64,000 nt of DNA from Fulvivirga sp. (lineage in GTDB: Bacteria > Bacteroidota > Bacteroidia > Cytophagales > Cyclobacteriaceae), in contig JANQLQ010000147.1 of NCBI GenBank assembly GCA_028280565.1, positions 54,268 to 118,267 on the forward strand. The letters run 5' to 3'. Made by a program: the position numbers and the translations under genes. Shown here one piece after another: positions 52,286 to 61,554 of the stretch (the stretch's first letter is position 1; each line of letters starts with the position of its first letter). Under the pieces are notes generated by a model, which was not told where the DNA came from, searched no databases, and was given only the letters and a program-made list of their open reading frames with translations.

Positions 52286-52402
52286 CCCGGTTTAAAGGCC
52301 GTGAAATTATATGCTAAACCTCATGTTAAGCCTAGGCTACGATGATTTTAAATCGAAACTGAGGTTGTGAAGTAAAATGATCACAGCTTACATTTTTCAA
52401 CC

Positions 52403-52870
52403 TCAATTCAGTACTATTTTTTCTGTAAAGATCTTCTCTATCTCGGCTATGTCTTTGGTTTTCCAAAGGATGGTTTCCAAATCAGAAGTATCAGCGTATC
52501 TTATGGAATAACCTACTGCCAAAGCTTTAGAAAGGGATGCTCTTACCTCCTCTTGTTGGACCGTTCCTTTCTTGAGTTGCTTTTTGTAATACTTATCGAG
52601 TTTTTTGAGGGAGTTATAAATAGAGGGTTTCTCGGTGATAGAAGCAGGTGTAGGCGAGTTGAAACTGGCTTCTGGCCGATACACATACTTTTCTTTTAAT
52701 GCATAGAACTTTTTGGTAAACTCCTCCCCAAGATAATGTTGCTGGGCGTACTCCGGTACTTCAATTTCCATCTCGCCGGACTTATCGACAAAACGGAACG
52801 TCTCCTTGTTTTGCGCATGCGATACCACCAAAATGGTAGACAGCATGAAAATAAATGAAATTTTTTTCAT
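52403..52870 (-). CDS. exported protein of unknown function
   Basis: A 155-residue exported protein (ATG at 52870; signal peptide ending VVSHAQ). It has EMEIEVPEYAQQHYLGEEFT (about 33-52), a Lys-rich helix (YNSLKKLDKYYKKQLKKGTV), and ends with EIEKIFTEKIVLN. I do not recognise the family. Alone on its strand; no partner is evident. Confidence 0.6.
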   Translation of the reverse strand: MKKISFIFMLSTILVVSHAQNKETFRFVDKSGEMEIEVPEYAQQHYLGEEFTKKFYALKEKYVYRPEASFNSPTPASITEKPSIYNSLKKLDKYYKKQLKKGTVQQEEVRASLSKALAVGYSIRYADTSDLETILWKTKDIAEIEKIFTEKIVLN

Positions 52871-53228
52871 GGTCATTGTTTTAGTTTAGGTTAAAAAAGA
52901 GGCCACCAACAAAAAAGAGCCGGTCTTTTTTATTAATTAAGAAATAAAAATACAAACCCATCCTTGGCTAAGCCACACGTTTTTTGATGCATGTATGTGC
53001 AGAATTAACTTATGGTTGAGTGCCTAGTAATAAATTATTATCCGGGAGGCATTTTTCGATAGTGATTTTAACCATCTTTGGCCTACATTCCGTCTAAGCT
53101 TCTACCAAGAGGATTCCTTTTTCATTGAACTTTGCATGTCGAAATAATTTAAAAAAAGGCTCGTTATCTTTATAATTGTTACTGCTTTACTGGATTTACT
53201 CCATACCGTATCACATAAATACAAGATT
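52871..53228. other. AT-rich divergent intergenic region
   Basis: No gene or repeat seen. TATCTTTA (53165-53172) matches seven of eight bases of a -7 element, but no TTG is at the right distance. Confidence 0.4.
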
Positions 53229-53828
53229 ATGAGGCCATTATGTTTTTTTGCTTTATGGTTGACCAGCTTTTCCATATCGGCTCAATACTTAAAAATTGAT
53301 AATGGCATAATTTTGAGTTCTTTTTCTAATGAAGATGACCTGGCAATATTAGATACAAGGGTTGTGAATTATATTGGATCCATTGGGCTGGATTATTTGG
53401 AAAAAGAATGGTTTTCCTTGTCCTCTCAAATAGGTTACGTCCGCATTGGCGGAGAGCAGGAAATCGATAATGTCACGCCGGAAATTGGTGAGATCATCGA
53501 ACAGAAAAACTACATTCATTTCAATACCACATTCCGGCCCCGGCTAGAGATGGAAGACGTTTCTTTCTTTGTGGGCATTGGCCCCACCCTCGATATCTTG
53601 ATGGGGAGTAACGATGCTGAAAGTCCTTTCTTTACAGGCTACAGGTATAACAACACCCGTATTGGAGGTAAAGCAGAGATCGGTATTCTTCATACTAAAA
53701 ATAAATTCCGCTTAGGCGTTATTGGCGGGTATTTGAGAGATTTTTCGCCAACAACGGAAACGGAATTTATTTCATTATTTAACCATGCGTTTACTGTCAC
53801 GATCACCGCTGGCTATCGTATAAAATAG
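53229..53828 (+). CDS. outer membrane beta-barrel-like exported protein
   Basis: A 199-residue exported protein: signal peptide ending SFSISAQ, then regular beta strands (YIGSIGLDYLEKEWFSLSSQ; IHFNTTFRPRLEMEDVSFFV; GGKAEIGILHTKNKFRLGVI; FTVTITAGYRIK). Looks like an eight- to ten-stranded porin-like barrel, common in Bacteroidota. Function unknown. Convergent with the lipoprotein gene that ends one base away. Confidence 0.75.
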   Translation: MRPLCFFALWLTSFSISAQYLKIDNGIILSSFSNEDDLAILDTRVVNYIGSIGLDYLEKEWFSLSSQIGYVRIGGEQEIDNVTPEIGEIIEQKNYIHFNTTFRPRLEMEDVSFFVGIGPTLDILMGSNDAESPFFTGYRYNNTRIGGKAEIGILHTKNKFRLGVIGGYLRDFSPTTETEFISLFNHAFTVTITAGYRIK

Positions 53829-53829
53829 C

Positions 53830-54453
53830 TTAATGCAACCTGAAAATGGAGTAGGTGTATACATTACCCCTCAAGTCCCGCGGAAAAGGCCCGGCATTGA
53901 TCTGTTGGCCAAGGAGATTGGTCCTAATAATAATACTACGCGTGATATAGGTTGTCGTCTGTCCTGACGTAACGGTAACGATACCATCTACCCTATTTAC
54001 CGCATTACTGTATCCCTCACGGCTTGCTCCCTGTAATATAGGGAAATCACCAGGCTGAACCGTGACAGAAAACTCCGAATTGAAAATATCACAAAAATAA
54101 ATTCCGGCTGCAATACCGGGAAACCCGGAAAGGAAGAACCTGCCATTGCTCGTCGTTTGCCGCAGTGTAGCTGCCCCTGTAAATGGACCAAGTACCTGTT
54201 GTTGTCGTGCAGTATTACGCTCACCGGGAACCTCTAACGAGCCCAGGATCTTACCAGATAACTCACTACCAATGATCTCCTGATCACGCTGCGAAATAAA
54301 TGGGAGCATTTCCGGTGTGATGATCTCGGTGTAAGAGACAGGGGTTTCAGACGTTTCAAGATCATGGGTTGTAGAAACAACCTCGTCTTCAGAACACGCG
54401 CCGAAGAGTAAAAATAAAAAAGCCATCACCAAGGGGGAATTCATCGATCTCAT
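53830..54453 (-). CDS. lipoprotein of unknown function
   Basis: A 207-residue lipoprotein (lipobox LFGAC, Cys20; the Met at residue 4 is an alternative start). The mature part has a Glu/Thr-rich stretch and beta segments (TTSNGRFFLSGFPGIAAGIY; NRVDGIVTVTSGQTTTYITR). I do not recognise a family. Base composition of the upstream 54.45-54.66 kb region is AT-rich compared with its neighbours. Confidence 0.65.
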   Translation of the reverse strand: MRSMNSPLVMAFLFLLFGACSEDEVVSTTHDLETSETPVSYTEIITPEMLPFISQRDQEIIGSELSGKILGSLEVPGERNTARQQQVLGPFTGAATLRQTTSNGRFFLSGFPGIAAGIYFCDIFNSEFSVTVQPGDFPILQGASREGYSNAVNRVDGIVTVTSGQTTTYITRSIIIRTNLLGQQINAGPFPRDLRGNVYTYSIFRLH

Positions 54454-54663
54454 AATACAAAGTTTAGGGTTGAAAATTTATTCTACAATTGATGAGTGCC
54501 CGAAATGGTTGGTTCAACACTCATCATTATAAATATAATAAAAAGAAGCCTTATTGCCATTTTTTTAATCATATTAAGAAATAATAAAATTAATTACAAC
54601 ATAACAAAGCCACTTATTCCTTTGAAGATTAAAAAGTTACGTCCTGATCGAGAATGGTTACAG

Positions 54664-54819
54664 TTAAAAAATAAAGAAATAGAGCAGCAACAAGATAAGG
54701 AGTACTACTACAATTCTTACTCCTAATGAAGTTTGAGGGAATTCGTAACCGCAGATGGGACACTCTTTGCTGTTTGCATCCACTTCCATGGCGCAAGATG
54801 GGCATTCTTTTTTCTTCAT
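54664..54819 (-). CDS. small zinc-ribbon membrane protein
   Basis: 51 residues; the ATG at 54819 is chosen because the part upstream is not conserved-looking. Two CxxC knuckles, CPSC (6-9) and CPIC (20-23), form a zinc ribbon, followed by a single membrane segment (GVRIVVVLLILLLLYFFIF). Such zinc-ribbon anchors are common in Bacteroidota without known function. Divergent from menB, with their promoters crowded in about 65 bases. Confidence 0.7.
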   Translation of the reverse strand: MKKKECPSCAMEVDANSKECPICGYEFPQTSLGVRIVVVLLILLLLYFFIF

Positions 54820-54843
54820 AGGAACGAAAATAAGGAGTATTTG

Positions 54844-54851
54844 TAGTTTTG
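54844..54851 (+). promoter_or_regulatory. -7 element TAGTTTTG of menB
   Basis: Exact TAnnTTTG match 33 bases before the menB ATG; same sequence as at 36619. No clear TTG partner. Confidence 0.4.
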
Positions 54852-54884
54852 GAGTTATTGGATATTCAAACAACAAAAAAACAT

Positions 54885-55733
54885 ATGATGAAAGCACCGA
54901 ACTGGGAAACGGCTAAAGAATATAGCGATATCACGTATAAAAAGTCAGGGGGAGTGGCACGTATCGCTTTTAATCGACCCGAAGTGCGCAATGCATTCCG
55001 CCCAAAAACAGTCGGCGAGCTTTACGAAGCCTTCCTGGACGCCCGTGAAGATCCAGATGTGGGTGTAGTGCTTCTTTCTGCCGAGGGCCCTTCTCCTAAA
55101 GACGGTGTTTACTCATTTTGCAGCGGTGGTGACCAAAGAGCCCGCGGTGAGCAAGGGTATGTGGATGAAGATGGAGTAGCACGGCTGAACATTTTGGAGG
55201 TGCAGCGGCTCATCCGGTTTATGCCTAAGGCAGTGATTGCGGTGGTCCCGGGATGGGCAGTAGGCGGCGGTCATAGCTTACATGTGGTTTGTGATATGAC
55301 CCTGGCCAGTAAAGAGTATGCCATTTTCAAACAGACCGATGCCGATGTTACCAGCTTTGACGGGGGCTACGGGTCTGCCTATTTGGCTAAAATGGTCGGC
55401 CAAAAGCGGGCCCGTGAGATCTTCTTCTTAGGGAGGAATTATTCCGCACAGGAGGCCTATGAAATGGGAATGGTCAATGCCGTGGTGCCGCATGAAGAAC
55501 TGGAAAATACAGCCTACCAGTGGGCACAAGAGATCTTAGATAAATCGCCCATCTCCATCCGGATGCTAAAATTCGCATTTAACTTAACGGATGATGGCAT
55601 GGTGGGACAGCAAGTATTCGCCGGGGAAGCTACCCGTTTAGCCTACATGACCGATGAAGCCAAAGAAGGCCGTGATGCATTCCTGGAGAAAAGAAAAGCC
55701 GATTTCAAGAAGTTTCCTAGGGTCTCTAACTAG
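54885..55733 (+). CDS. menB: 1,4-dihydroxy-2-naphthoyl-CoA synthase (MenB)
   Basis: A 282-residue crotonase-fold enzyme of menaquinone synthesis, converting o-succinylbenzoyl-CoA to 1,4-dihydroxy-2-naphthoyl-CoA. Start at ATG 54885 (or 54888). Seen: ARIAFNRPEVRNAFRPKTVG (CoA-binding loop), FCSGGDQRARGEQGYVDEDG (oxyanion and active-site loop), VPGWAVGGGHSLHVVCDMTL (oxyanion hole), QTDADVTSFDGGYGSAYLAK (MenB-specific catalytic stretch with Asp/Tyr) and the C-terminal LEKRKADFKKFP. No other men genes are in the window. Confidence 0.96.
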   Translation: MMKAPNWETAKEYSDITYKKSGGVARIAFNRPEVRNAFRPKTVGELYEAFLDAREDPDVGVVLLSAEGPSPKDGVYSFCSGGDQRARGEQGYVDEDGVARLNILEVQRLIRFMPKAVIAVVPGWAVGGGHSLHVVCDMTLASKEYAIFKQTDADVTSFDGGYGSAYLAKMVGQKRAREIFFLGRNYSAQEAYEMGMVNAVVPHEELENTAYQWAQEILDKSPISIRMLKFAFNLTDDGMVGQQVFAGEATRLAYMTDEAKEGRDAFLEKRKADFKKFPRVSN

Positions 55734-55760
55734 GTCTAGCATGCATTTAAAATATGCTGG

Positions 55761-55885
55761 ATGCAGTCGGCAATAAGCAATCGGCAATCCTATTTTTTTG
55801 CCTACTGCCTGTTGCCGACTGATCAATACCTCAAATAGCTCATCCTATGCCCGATACGCCATTTGAGGCTTAAGTTAACGTGAGT
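55761..55885. repeat. dispersed repeat, family B copy 4
   Basis: GCAGTCGGCAATAAGCAATC, GGCAATCCTATTTTTTTGCC, CTGCCTGTTGCCGACTGATC and TCAAATAGCTCATCCTATGC follow the order of copy 1. The 55734-56827 gap, over 1 kb, has no gene and is built from four repeats. Confidence 0.75.
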
Positions 55886-56102
55886 TTCGGCTGTAAAAAT
55901 CTCAAAAACAGGCACTTATCGTCGTTGTGAGCCTTTTTTACAGGCAAAGGGGTAGGAAAAGGCGTGGCAGTCCCCCTGTTTGAAGGGATTGCCGCGGCTT
56001 TTCAACGCCAAAATCCGCTCAAAGGCCTCGCAAAGACGTTTATTTTCTTTTTTAGGTACATTTTTAACATATGCCTCAACCTGAAACTCACGTTTAGTTA
56101 AC
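55873..56102. repeat. MITE-like element with 12-bp terminal inverted repeats
   Basis: Ends AACGTGAGTTTC (55877-55888) and GAAACTCACGTT (56083-56094) are perfect inverted repeats, both beside GTTAAC. Inside is a second, imperfect palindrome: TCGTCGTTGTGAGCC on the left and GGCCTCGCAAAGACG on the right. No supported gene inside. Confidence 0.65.
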
Positions 56103-56126
56103 ACTAATTCTACTTTTTCACATTAA

Positions 56127-56472
56127 ATTATTGGATAGCCAGGGATTTAAGGATAAGGGAGCCCATTGGATATCCTTATCAAAAACGAAAAAAAACTTCT
56201 TTATCGTCATTCCTGCCAGCCTTGCCGGGTGAGCGATGCGCGAGAGCAGGAATCTGCTGTGTCGTTCAACGTGAACCTTTTTTTTGAGTACACTGGGTTT
56301 TCGTTTCACGACTTCGCAGATTCCTTGTCACGCCTGGCCCAACGCACAGGCTGCAAGGAATGACGATGTTGGGAAGTAAGGAATGACGTTCTTAGGTATA
56401 GGTTTTGGATGGATTTAGAACAGGATGTGGATCACCCATCCTTTACAACTCGCCCTGGCAAAGTACAACTAG
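56127..56472. repeat. dispersed repeat, family A copy 2 (long form)
   Basis: Matches the copy at 10958-11187 in inverted orientation, and carries 108 more bases (56254-56361) between AGGAAT direct repeats. The extra part is the same as the core of copy 3 at 47285-47530. Words: TTATCGTCATTCCTGCCAGC, TTTCGTTTCACGACTTCGCA, GAATGACGTTCTTAGGTATA. Confidence 0.85.
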
Positions 56473-56484
56473 GACAGAATTGAT

Positions 56485-56745
56485 AATTCAAGTGGCGTAT
56501 GGAGGGGAGACCTCCAGGAACAGCGCGGCACATTTGAGGCCTGTGGGTAAGCGGCCTATAGGGGCTGGGCAGTGCGTTTTGAGGGGAAAAGGGGCTTTGT
56601 GCCTGGCGCCCTTTTCTTTTGTTTCGTTTTCTTTTGGGCGTGCAAAAGAAAATGAAAACTGGACTTAGAACTACAAAACCCCGCGTATACTGATCATTTC
56701 CAGGCTCCCATTACCCGAAACATTTTGAAAATGCAGCCTAATTTA
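56485..56745. repeat. dispersed repeat, family C copy 3 (full)
   Basis: Contains AATTCAAGTGGCGTATGGAG, GGCTGGGCAGTGCG, then a hairpin GTTTCGTTTTCTTTTG (56621-56636) / CAAAAGAAAATGAAAAC (56643-56659), and TTCCAGGCTCCCATTACCCG. It joins the left part (as at 21701) and the right part (as at 19400 and 63700), so it appears to be the most complete copy. Confidence 0.8.
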
Positions 56746-56827
56746 CCAAAATTAAACGTTTTACTATCGAATGTAATTTTGACCATGTCCTTCACAAAGA
56801 AGCATCACTGTTCTTTTTTCACAGGAC

Positions 56828-57751
56828 CTATAATTTATTCCCCCTTAAAAACTCATCTATCTTCATCCTCTTTTTCCCTTGCAGTTGCAATTCCAACACC
56901 TCGATCATTCCATCTAAGGTTTTGAATTGAAGAAAGCTCTTCCCATCGGTGTAAAAATCCCCGGGGGATAATTCCGGGTGATCTTCCGCGTAAATAGGCT
57001 TAACATGGTAAAGCTTTAGGTTGAGCTCGGAAATCTCCGTCCAAGCTGCCGGGTGAGGAGAAAGACCTCGTATAAGATCATAGACCTTAGCCACCGGTTT
57101 GTTCCAGTCAATTTGACAATCTTCCCGGAATATTTTAGGGGCAGACTTTAAGCCCGGGGACTCTTCCTGTTCTATTTGAGAATAGTCATCTTTTTCGATG
57201 GCTTGTACAGTCTTGAGCACGAGGTGAGCTCCTTTTTGCATCAGCCGTTCGTAAAGCTCTCCTACCGTATCGGCAGGTCCAATGCTCTCTTTTTCCTGGA
57301 AGATGATCTTGCCCGTATCGATTTGATGCTTTAAAAAAAAGGTGGTCACACCGGTTTCTTGCTCTCCATTTACGATCGCCCAATGGATCGGGGCCGCTCC
57401 CCGGTAGTGAGGTAAAAGGGAGGCATGAAGGTTAAAAGTGCCTATCCCGGGCATGTTCCATACCACCTCCGGCAACATCCGGAAGGCCACGACCACTTGT
57501 AAATTTGCCTTGTAGCTTTTTAACTCCTCGATGAAAGCGGGATCCTTTAGGTTGGTAGGCTGAAGGACAGGGAGATTATGACGCACCGCACAGTCTTTCA
57601 CCGGTGAGGTAGCCAGCTTTTGACCACGCCCTTTGGGCCGGTCAGGGGCTGTGATCACAGCCACAACTTGGTAACCACTTTCAACCAAAATCTCTAAACT
57701 GGGCACGGCAAATTCCGGGGTGCCCATGAATATTATCCTCAAATTGTGCAT
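56828..57751 (-). CDS. fmt: methionyl-tRNA formyltransferase
   Basis: A 307-residue enzyme that formylates initiator Met-tRNA with 10-formyl-tetrahydrofolate. ATG at 57751 is chosen since MHNLRIIFMGTPEFAVPSLE is the family N-terminus; an upstream in-frame ATG at 57778 is not needed. Seen: catalytic Asn107, His109 and Asp145 in FNLHASLLPHYRGAAPIHWA and IDTGKII, KGRGQKLATSPVKD (folate side), and the C-terminal tRNA-binding domain from about 205 on. Upstream of it on the same strand is the DUF1343 gene, 75 bases away. Confidence 0.96.
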   Translation of the reverse strand: MHNLRIIFMGTPEFAVPSLEILVESGYQVVAVITAPDRPKGRGQKLATSPVKDCAVRHNLPVLQPTNLKDPAFIEELKSYKANLQVVVAFRMLPEVVWNMPGIGTFNLHASLLPHYRGAAPIHWAIVNGEQETGVTTFFLKHQIDTGKIIFQEKESIGPADTVGELYERLMQKGAHLVLKTVQAIEKDDYSQIEQEESPGLKSAPKIFREDCQIDWNKPVAKVYDLIRGLSPHPAAWTEISELNLKLYHVKPIYAEDHPELSPGDFYTDGKSFLQFKTLDGMIEVLELQLQGKKRMKIDEFLRGNKL

Positions 57752-57826
57752 AAAGTAGAGTTGTTTGTTGATCGTCACTAGGATAACTATCGATCATCAA
57801 CCATTAACTAATCATTACCGCGAATA

Positions 57827-58999
57827 TCATTCAAAATCGTCGTAAAGCAGGTATTTTTTGCGCATCCTTTTATAGGATTCAAGGTCTTTTTGCCATGTGG
57901 ACCTGATCTCCTCGGCGCTAAGGCCTTCTTCGATCTGTTTCATCGTATTTTGCTGGCCTAGTAATGTATTGAAATACGGCTTAAAGAATTCGTCTTTCTT
58001 TTCAAAGTCCCGGTACACCAGCAGAAGATAGTCTAACGTAAAATGCGGCTCAAAAACTATATTTTGAAGTGATTGGCCATAACAAACTTCTCCTTCATGG
58101 GGAGGATATTTGGACATACCCGGGATAGAGCTTGGGGTAAAACTATGAGAAAACACTCCTTCGAAGGAAGGATGTCCAAATTGCAAGAAAGGTTGATAAG
58201 TACCCCGCCCGACACTGACGTCCGTTCCCTCAAAAAGCGCCAGGGAAGGATAAAGGCGTACAGCCAAAGCATTAGGCAGGTTGGGTGAGGGTTTTACCGG
58301 CAGGTGGTAGGATCTAGCATGTGTATAGTGTTTTACCGGTATAATGGTAAGGTCACACTGTACTCCTTTTTCCAGCCAGCCCTGGCCATTGATCATCCGG
58401 GCTAGCTCTCCTATGGTAAGTCCATGGACTACGGGGATCGGGTGCATGCCTACGAAAGAACGATACGCGGTATCCAGCACGGGGCCATCAATGTACATCC
58501 CATTGGGATTAGGCCTGTCCAAAACAATAAGCGGCTTGTCATTTTCTGCACAGGCTTCCATGACATAGTGCAAAGTGCTAATGTAGGTAAAGAACCTTGC
58601 TCCCACATCTTGGATATCGAAAACCACTACCTCTACGTCATGCAGCATTGCCGGGGTAGGTTTCTTTGTTTTTCCATAAATGGATACGACAGGGAGCCCG
58701 GTTTGCGTGTCCTTTCCATCCGTAATAAGTATACCGTCCGACCGGTCACCTCTAAATCCATGTTCGGGGGCCAGTACTTTTTCAATATCCACCCCCAAAG
58801 CCCGTAAGGTATCTACCAAGTGTGTTTCTTTTACCAAACCCGAATGATTTGTAACCACCGCCACTCGTTTGCCCAATAGCTGCGGAAGGTATTCATCCGT
58901 TTGTTCTGCTCCCACAATGAGCCTTGGGGGCTGGGCCTCGCTGCAAGCCATAAAAGCTTGAGCAATCAGTAGACAAAAATATATCCTATTAAAATTCAT
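57827..58999 (-). CDS. DUF1343 (NamZ-like exo-beta-N-acetylmuramidase) lipoprotein
   Basis: A 390-residue lipoprotein (lipobox AFMAC, Cys19). Family DUF1343, for which NamZ releases terminal N-acetylmuramic acid from peptidoglycan fragments. Seen: LLGKRVAVVTNHSGLVKETH (41-60), VLAPEHGFRGDRSDGI (75-90) with the conserved Glu/His, VFDIQDVGARFFTYISTLHY, IVLDRPNPNGMYIDGPVLD and the long conserved region to the C-terminus. Likely helps recycle cell-wall sugars in the periplasm. Confidence 0.9.
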   Translation of the reverse strand: MNFNRIYFCLLIAQAFMACSEAQPPRLIVGAEQTDEYLPQLLGKRVAVVTNHSGLVKETHLVDTLRALGVDIEKVLAPEHGFRGDRSDGILITDGKDTQTGLPVVSIYGKTKKPTPAMLHDVEVVVFDIQDVGARFFTYISTLHYVMEACAENDKPLIVLDRPNPNGMYIDGPVLDTAYRSFVGMHPIPVVHGLTIGELARMINGQGWLEKGVQCDLTIIPVKHYTHARSYHLPVKPSPNLPNALAVRLYPSLALFEGTDVSVGRGTYQPFLQFGHPSFEGVFSHSFTPSSIPGMSKYPPHEGEVCYGQSLQNIVFEPHFTLDYLLLVYRDFEKKDEFFKPYFNTLLGQQNTMKQIEEGLSAEEIRSTWQKDLESYKRMRKKYLLYDDFE

Positions 59000-59136
59000 T
59001 TATTTTGGTCCCATGGATACGTACCCATGAACTTTTGTGCCTAAAAACAGGCACAAATATTGGGTTCGAAATATTATTTGGGCAACTATCAGCGTTTATT
59101 CTTTACTTTGGGATGTTTTAAAATTAAAAATATTCG

Positions 59137-60357
59137 TTGAACCTCTCTTACTTTATCTCCAAAAGAATCACCAGCGAGGCGAAGGGCACTTTTTCTTCCA
59201 CCATTCATAAAATTGCGATAGGAAGTATTACCCTAGGATTAGCCGTGATGATCGTTTCTTTCCTGATCCTTAAAGGGTTTCAAAACACGGTAACCGAGAA
59301 GATCTATAGCTTTAGCTCACACCTGCAGGTCACAAAATATACGCTAGGCAATTCCTACGAAGAATCCCCGATCTCCATTAATAGCGCAGTATTTGAGCAT
59401 TTCGAGGATTACGACCTGATCAAACACGTACAGCCGTACAGCCACAAGGCCGGTTTGCTCAAAACAGAAGAAGAAATACTTGGGATCATCTTTAAAGGTG
59501 TCGGGGAACAATTCAACTTAGAGCTGTTCAATGAGAATTTGGTTGAAGGGCGATTCATTGATTTCTCCGGGGAATCTTATGCCAAAGAAGTGGTCATCAG
59601 CCAAACCATCGCCGATAAGCTTAGGTTACAAAAGGACGATGAAATAATAATTCATTTCTTTATGGACCCGCCCCGGGTAAGAAAACTCAAGGTAGTGGGC
59701 ATTTATGAGACCAACCTTGCTGATTATTATGATGATAAATTCATACTGGGCGATATCCGGCTTATCCAGCGATTGAACAATTGGGCCGATACGCTGGCAG
59801 GAGGGTTAGAAGTTTTCGTAAAAGATATTGACAAGATAGAAGAAGCGGAATCCATGTTGGACGATGTACTGGATTATGACCTGTTCGTGGAAAAGGTAAG
59901 CGATAAATACATCCAAGTTTTCGAGTGGCTTTTCCTGATCAGTCGCCAGGTGAACATCTTCCTGGGCATCATCCTGTTCGTAGTATGTGTTAACATGATC
60001 TCCATTATACTTATCCTTATCATGGAGCGCACACGGATGATCGGTTTACTGAAGGCTTTCGGAGCTACCGACCGCCAAGTAAGAGCTATTTTTGCTTACA
60101 ACGGCATAAACTTGATCATCAAGGGCTTGCTAGGCGGCAATTTAGTCGGCATTGGACTGTGTTTGTTGCAGTATCATTATAAGATCATATCGCTTAATCC
60201 TAGTGATTACTACATGAGTTATGTGCCTATCGGTTGGAACTGGCAGGTCATACTAGGCTTGAATATTCTCACTTTCGTGGTGGTCAGCCTGATCATCGTG
60301 ATCCCTACCTTGGTCATTACCCGGATCACCCCCATCAAAAGTATTAAGTTCGATTAA
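59137..60357 (+). CDS. LolC/LolE-like FtsX-type permease
   Basis: A 406-residue inner-membrane permease. The start is TTG at 59137, chosen because NLSYFISKRITSEAKGTFSS is the usual N-terminus of Bacteroidota LolCE-like proteins. Four membrane segments: IAIGSITLGLAVMIVSFLIL (about 26-45) and three in the C-terminal FtsX block (LGIILFVVCVNMISIILILI; MERTRMIGLLKAFGATDRQV is the coupling helix; IKGLLGGNLVGIGLCLLQYH). A MacB_PCD-like periplasmic domain lies between. Lipoprotein release is the likely role. No ATPase gene is adjacent. Confidence 0.9.
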   Translation: MNLSYFISKRITSEAKGTFSSTIHKIAIGSITLGLAVMIVSFLILKGFQNTVTEKIYSFSSHLQVTKYTLGNSYEESPISINSAVFEHFEDYDLIKHVQPYSHKAGLLKTEEEILGIIFKGVGEQFNLELFNENLVEGRFIDFSGESYAKEVVISQTIADKLRLQKDDEIIIHFFMDPPRVRKLKVVGIYETNLADYYDDKFILGDIRLIQRLNNWADTLAGGLEVFVKDIDKIEEAESMLDDVLDYDLFVEKVSDKYIQVFEWLFLISRQVNIFLGIILFVVCVNMISIILILIMERTRMIGLLKAFGATDRQVRAIFAYNGINLIIKGLLGGNLVGIGLCLLQYHYKIISLNPSDYYMSYVPIGWNWQVILGLNILTFVVVSLIIVIPTLVITRITPIKSIKFD

Positions 60358-60377
60358 GTGGAGTGTGCTCGAAATGC

Positions 60378-61547
60378 TCACTTCTTTCCCATAGACATCG
60401 AAACCAGCCCGAAGAGGGGGCCCACGGCGAGCAACGTAAATAAATAGGGGATTTCCAGTATTCCCGGCAGTAGGTTTAATAGCTGGATGCTCAAGATAGT
60501 AATGAAAAAACCGACGGAGTTGACAATGGTCAAGGCAGTACCTTTAGCGGCACTGGGAGCTGTTTGGGCTACCAGCGTGGAGAATTGCGGTGAATCGGAG
60601 ATCACCGTCATTGCCCACAAAAGAAGAAAAGCCAAAAACACCGGGGGACCAAACCCAAAGAAAAGGGGCAATAACAAGCAGCAGCTCCCGGAGATCAGCA
60701 ACGAATAAAAAGCAGTTTTGTAACTTCCTACCTTGATGGAAATATACCCTCCTATTACGCAGGACAACCCTCCTATAGCAATGAAGAAGAACGAGAACAA
60801 GGATATGTTCAAGCTGAGCGCTGCGTGCTGATCATAGGCGGCTAACAAGGCTGGGATAAAAGCCCAAAAGGCGTATAACTCCCACATATGGCCAAAATAC
60901 CCAAAAGCGGCTGACCGGAATTCTCTCTTTTGAAAAACCTTGATAAATGCGGAAAGATCCAAGGCGGAACTTTTCCCCCTGTAGGGCCCGTCAGGTACAA
61001 AGAGCAAGATCAATACCCCTCCTATCGTGGCGCTTACGGAGGTAGTTATGATCACCTTCTGCCATGAGAGTATAGGCCCCAAGCTTTTCAGCAAATGAGG
61101 AAAGGCAGTACCCAGTACCAGCGCCCCCACTAAATAGCCTAAGGCCTTGCCCAACCCTTCCCGGTGATGATCCGAGGCTATTTTCATACCTACGGGATAG
61201 ATCCCTGCCAGCAAGAAGCCCGTTAAGAATCGCGACAGGAGCATGACAAAAGTGGAAGAACCTTGCAGGACCAATAGGTTTGACAGGGCGCCGAGTACCG
61301 CACATACAAAAAACACCCTTGATGGAGAAAACCTATCGGAAATCGTAAAAAGTGCAAAGATGAGTGTGCCAAGGATAAACCCGAATTGCACGGCGGAAGT
61401 GATGTGGGCCACGATCCCGGCATCCAGCGCATACGCTTGCGTAATATCTTCTACTACGGCGTTGCCAGCAAACCAAAGTGAGGTACAGGCAAATTGAGCA
61501 ATAACAATTATGAATAGTACTAGCGATTCCTGTGTGAGCTTAGACAA
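60378..61547 (-). CDS. MFS transporter
   Basis: A 389-residue inner-membrane protein with twelve segments. Seen: ESLVLFIIVIAQFACTSLWF (7-26) in the first segment, GFILGTLIFALFTISDRFSP (segment 2 and the loop 2-3 motif), PVGMKIASDHHREGLGKALG (loop 4-5), and second half VIGGYISIKVGSYKTAFYSL. No sugar- or drug-specific signature is recognisable. Closely followed (7 bases) by the GDSL hydrolase upstream on the same strand. Confidence 0.88.
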   Translation of the reverse strand: MSKLTQESLVLFIIVIAQFACTSLWFAGNAVVEDITQAYALDAGIVAHITSAVQFGFILGTLIFALFTISDRFSPSRVFFVCAVLGALSNLLVLQGSSTFVMLLSRFLTGFLLAGIYPVGMKIASDHHREGLGKALGYLVGALVLGTAFPHLLKSLGPILSWQKVIITTSVSATIGGVLILLFVPDGPYRGKSSALDLSAFIKVFQKREFRSAAFGYFGHMWELYAFWAFIPALLAAYDQHAALSLNISLFSFFFIAIGGLSCVIGGYISIKVGSYKTAFYSLLISGSCCLLLPLFFGFGPPVFLAFLLLWAMTVISDSPQFSTLVAQTAPSAAKGTALTIVNSVGFFITILSIQLLNLLPGILEIPYLFTLLAVGPLFGLVSMSMGKK

Positions 61548-61554
61548 GGAACAG

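Noticed and set aside
54496..54726. 76-codon AT-rich frame near the zinc-ribbon gene
   Set aside because: Low-complexity Ile/Lys/Asn composition typical of AT-rich noncoding DNA; overlaps the zinc-ribbon gene in reverse.
55916..56104. 62-codon frame on the minus strand
   Set aside because: Encoded entirely by the MITE-like element.
56405..56668. 87-codon frame with LAPFSFVSFSFGRAKENE
   Set aside because: A peptide produced by the family C hairpin repeat; seen as a spurious product in similar genomes.
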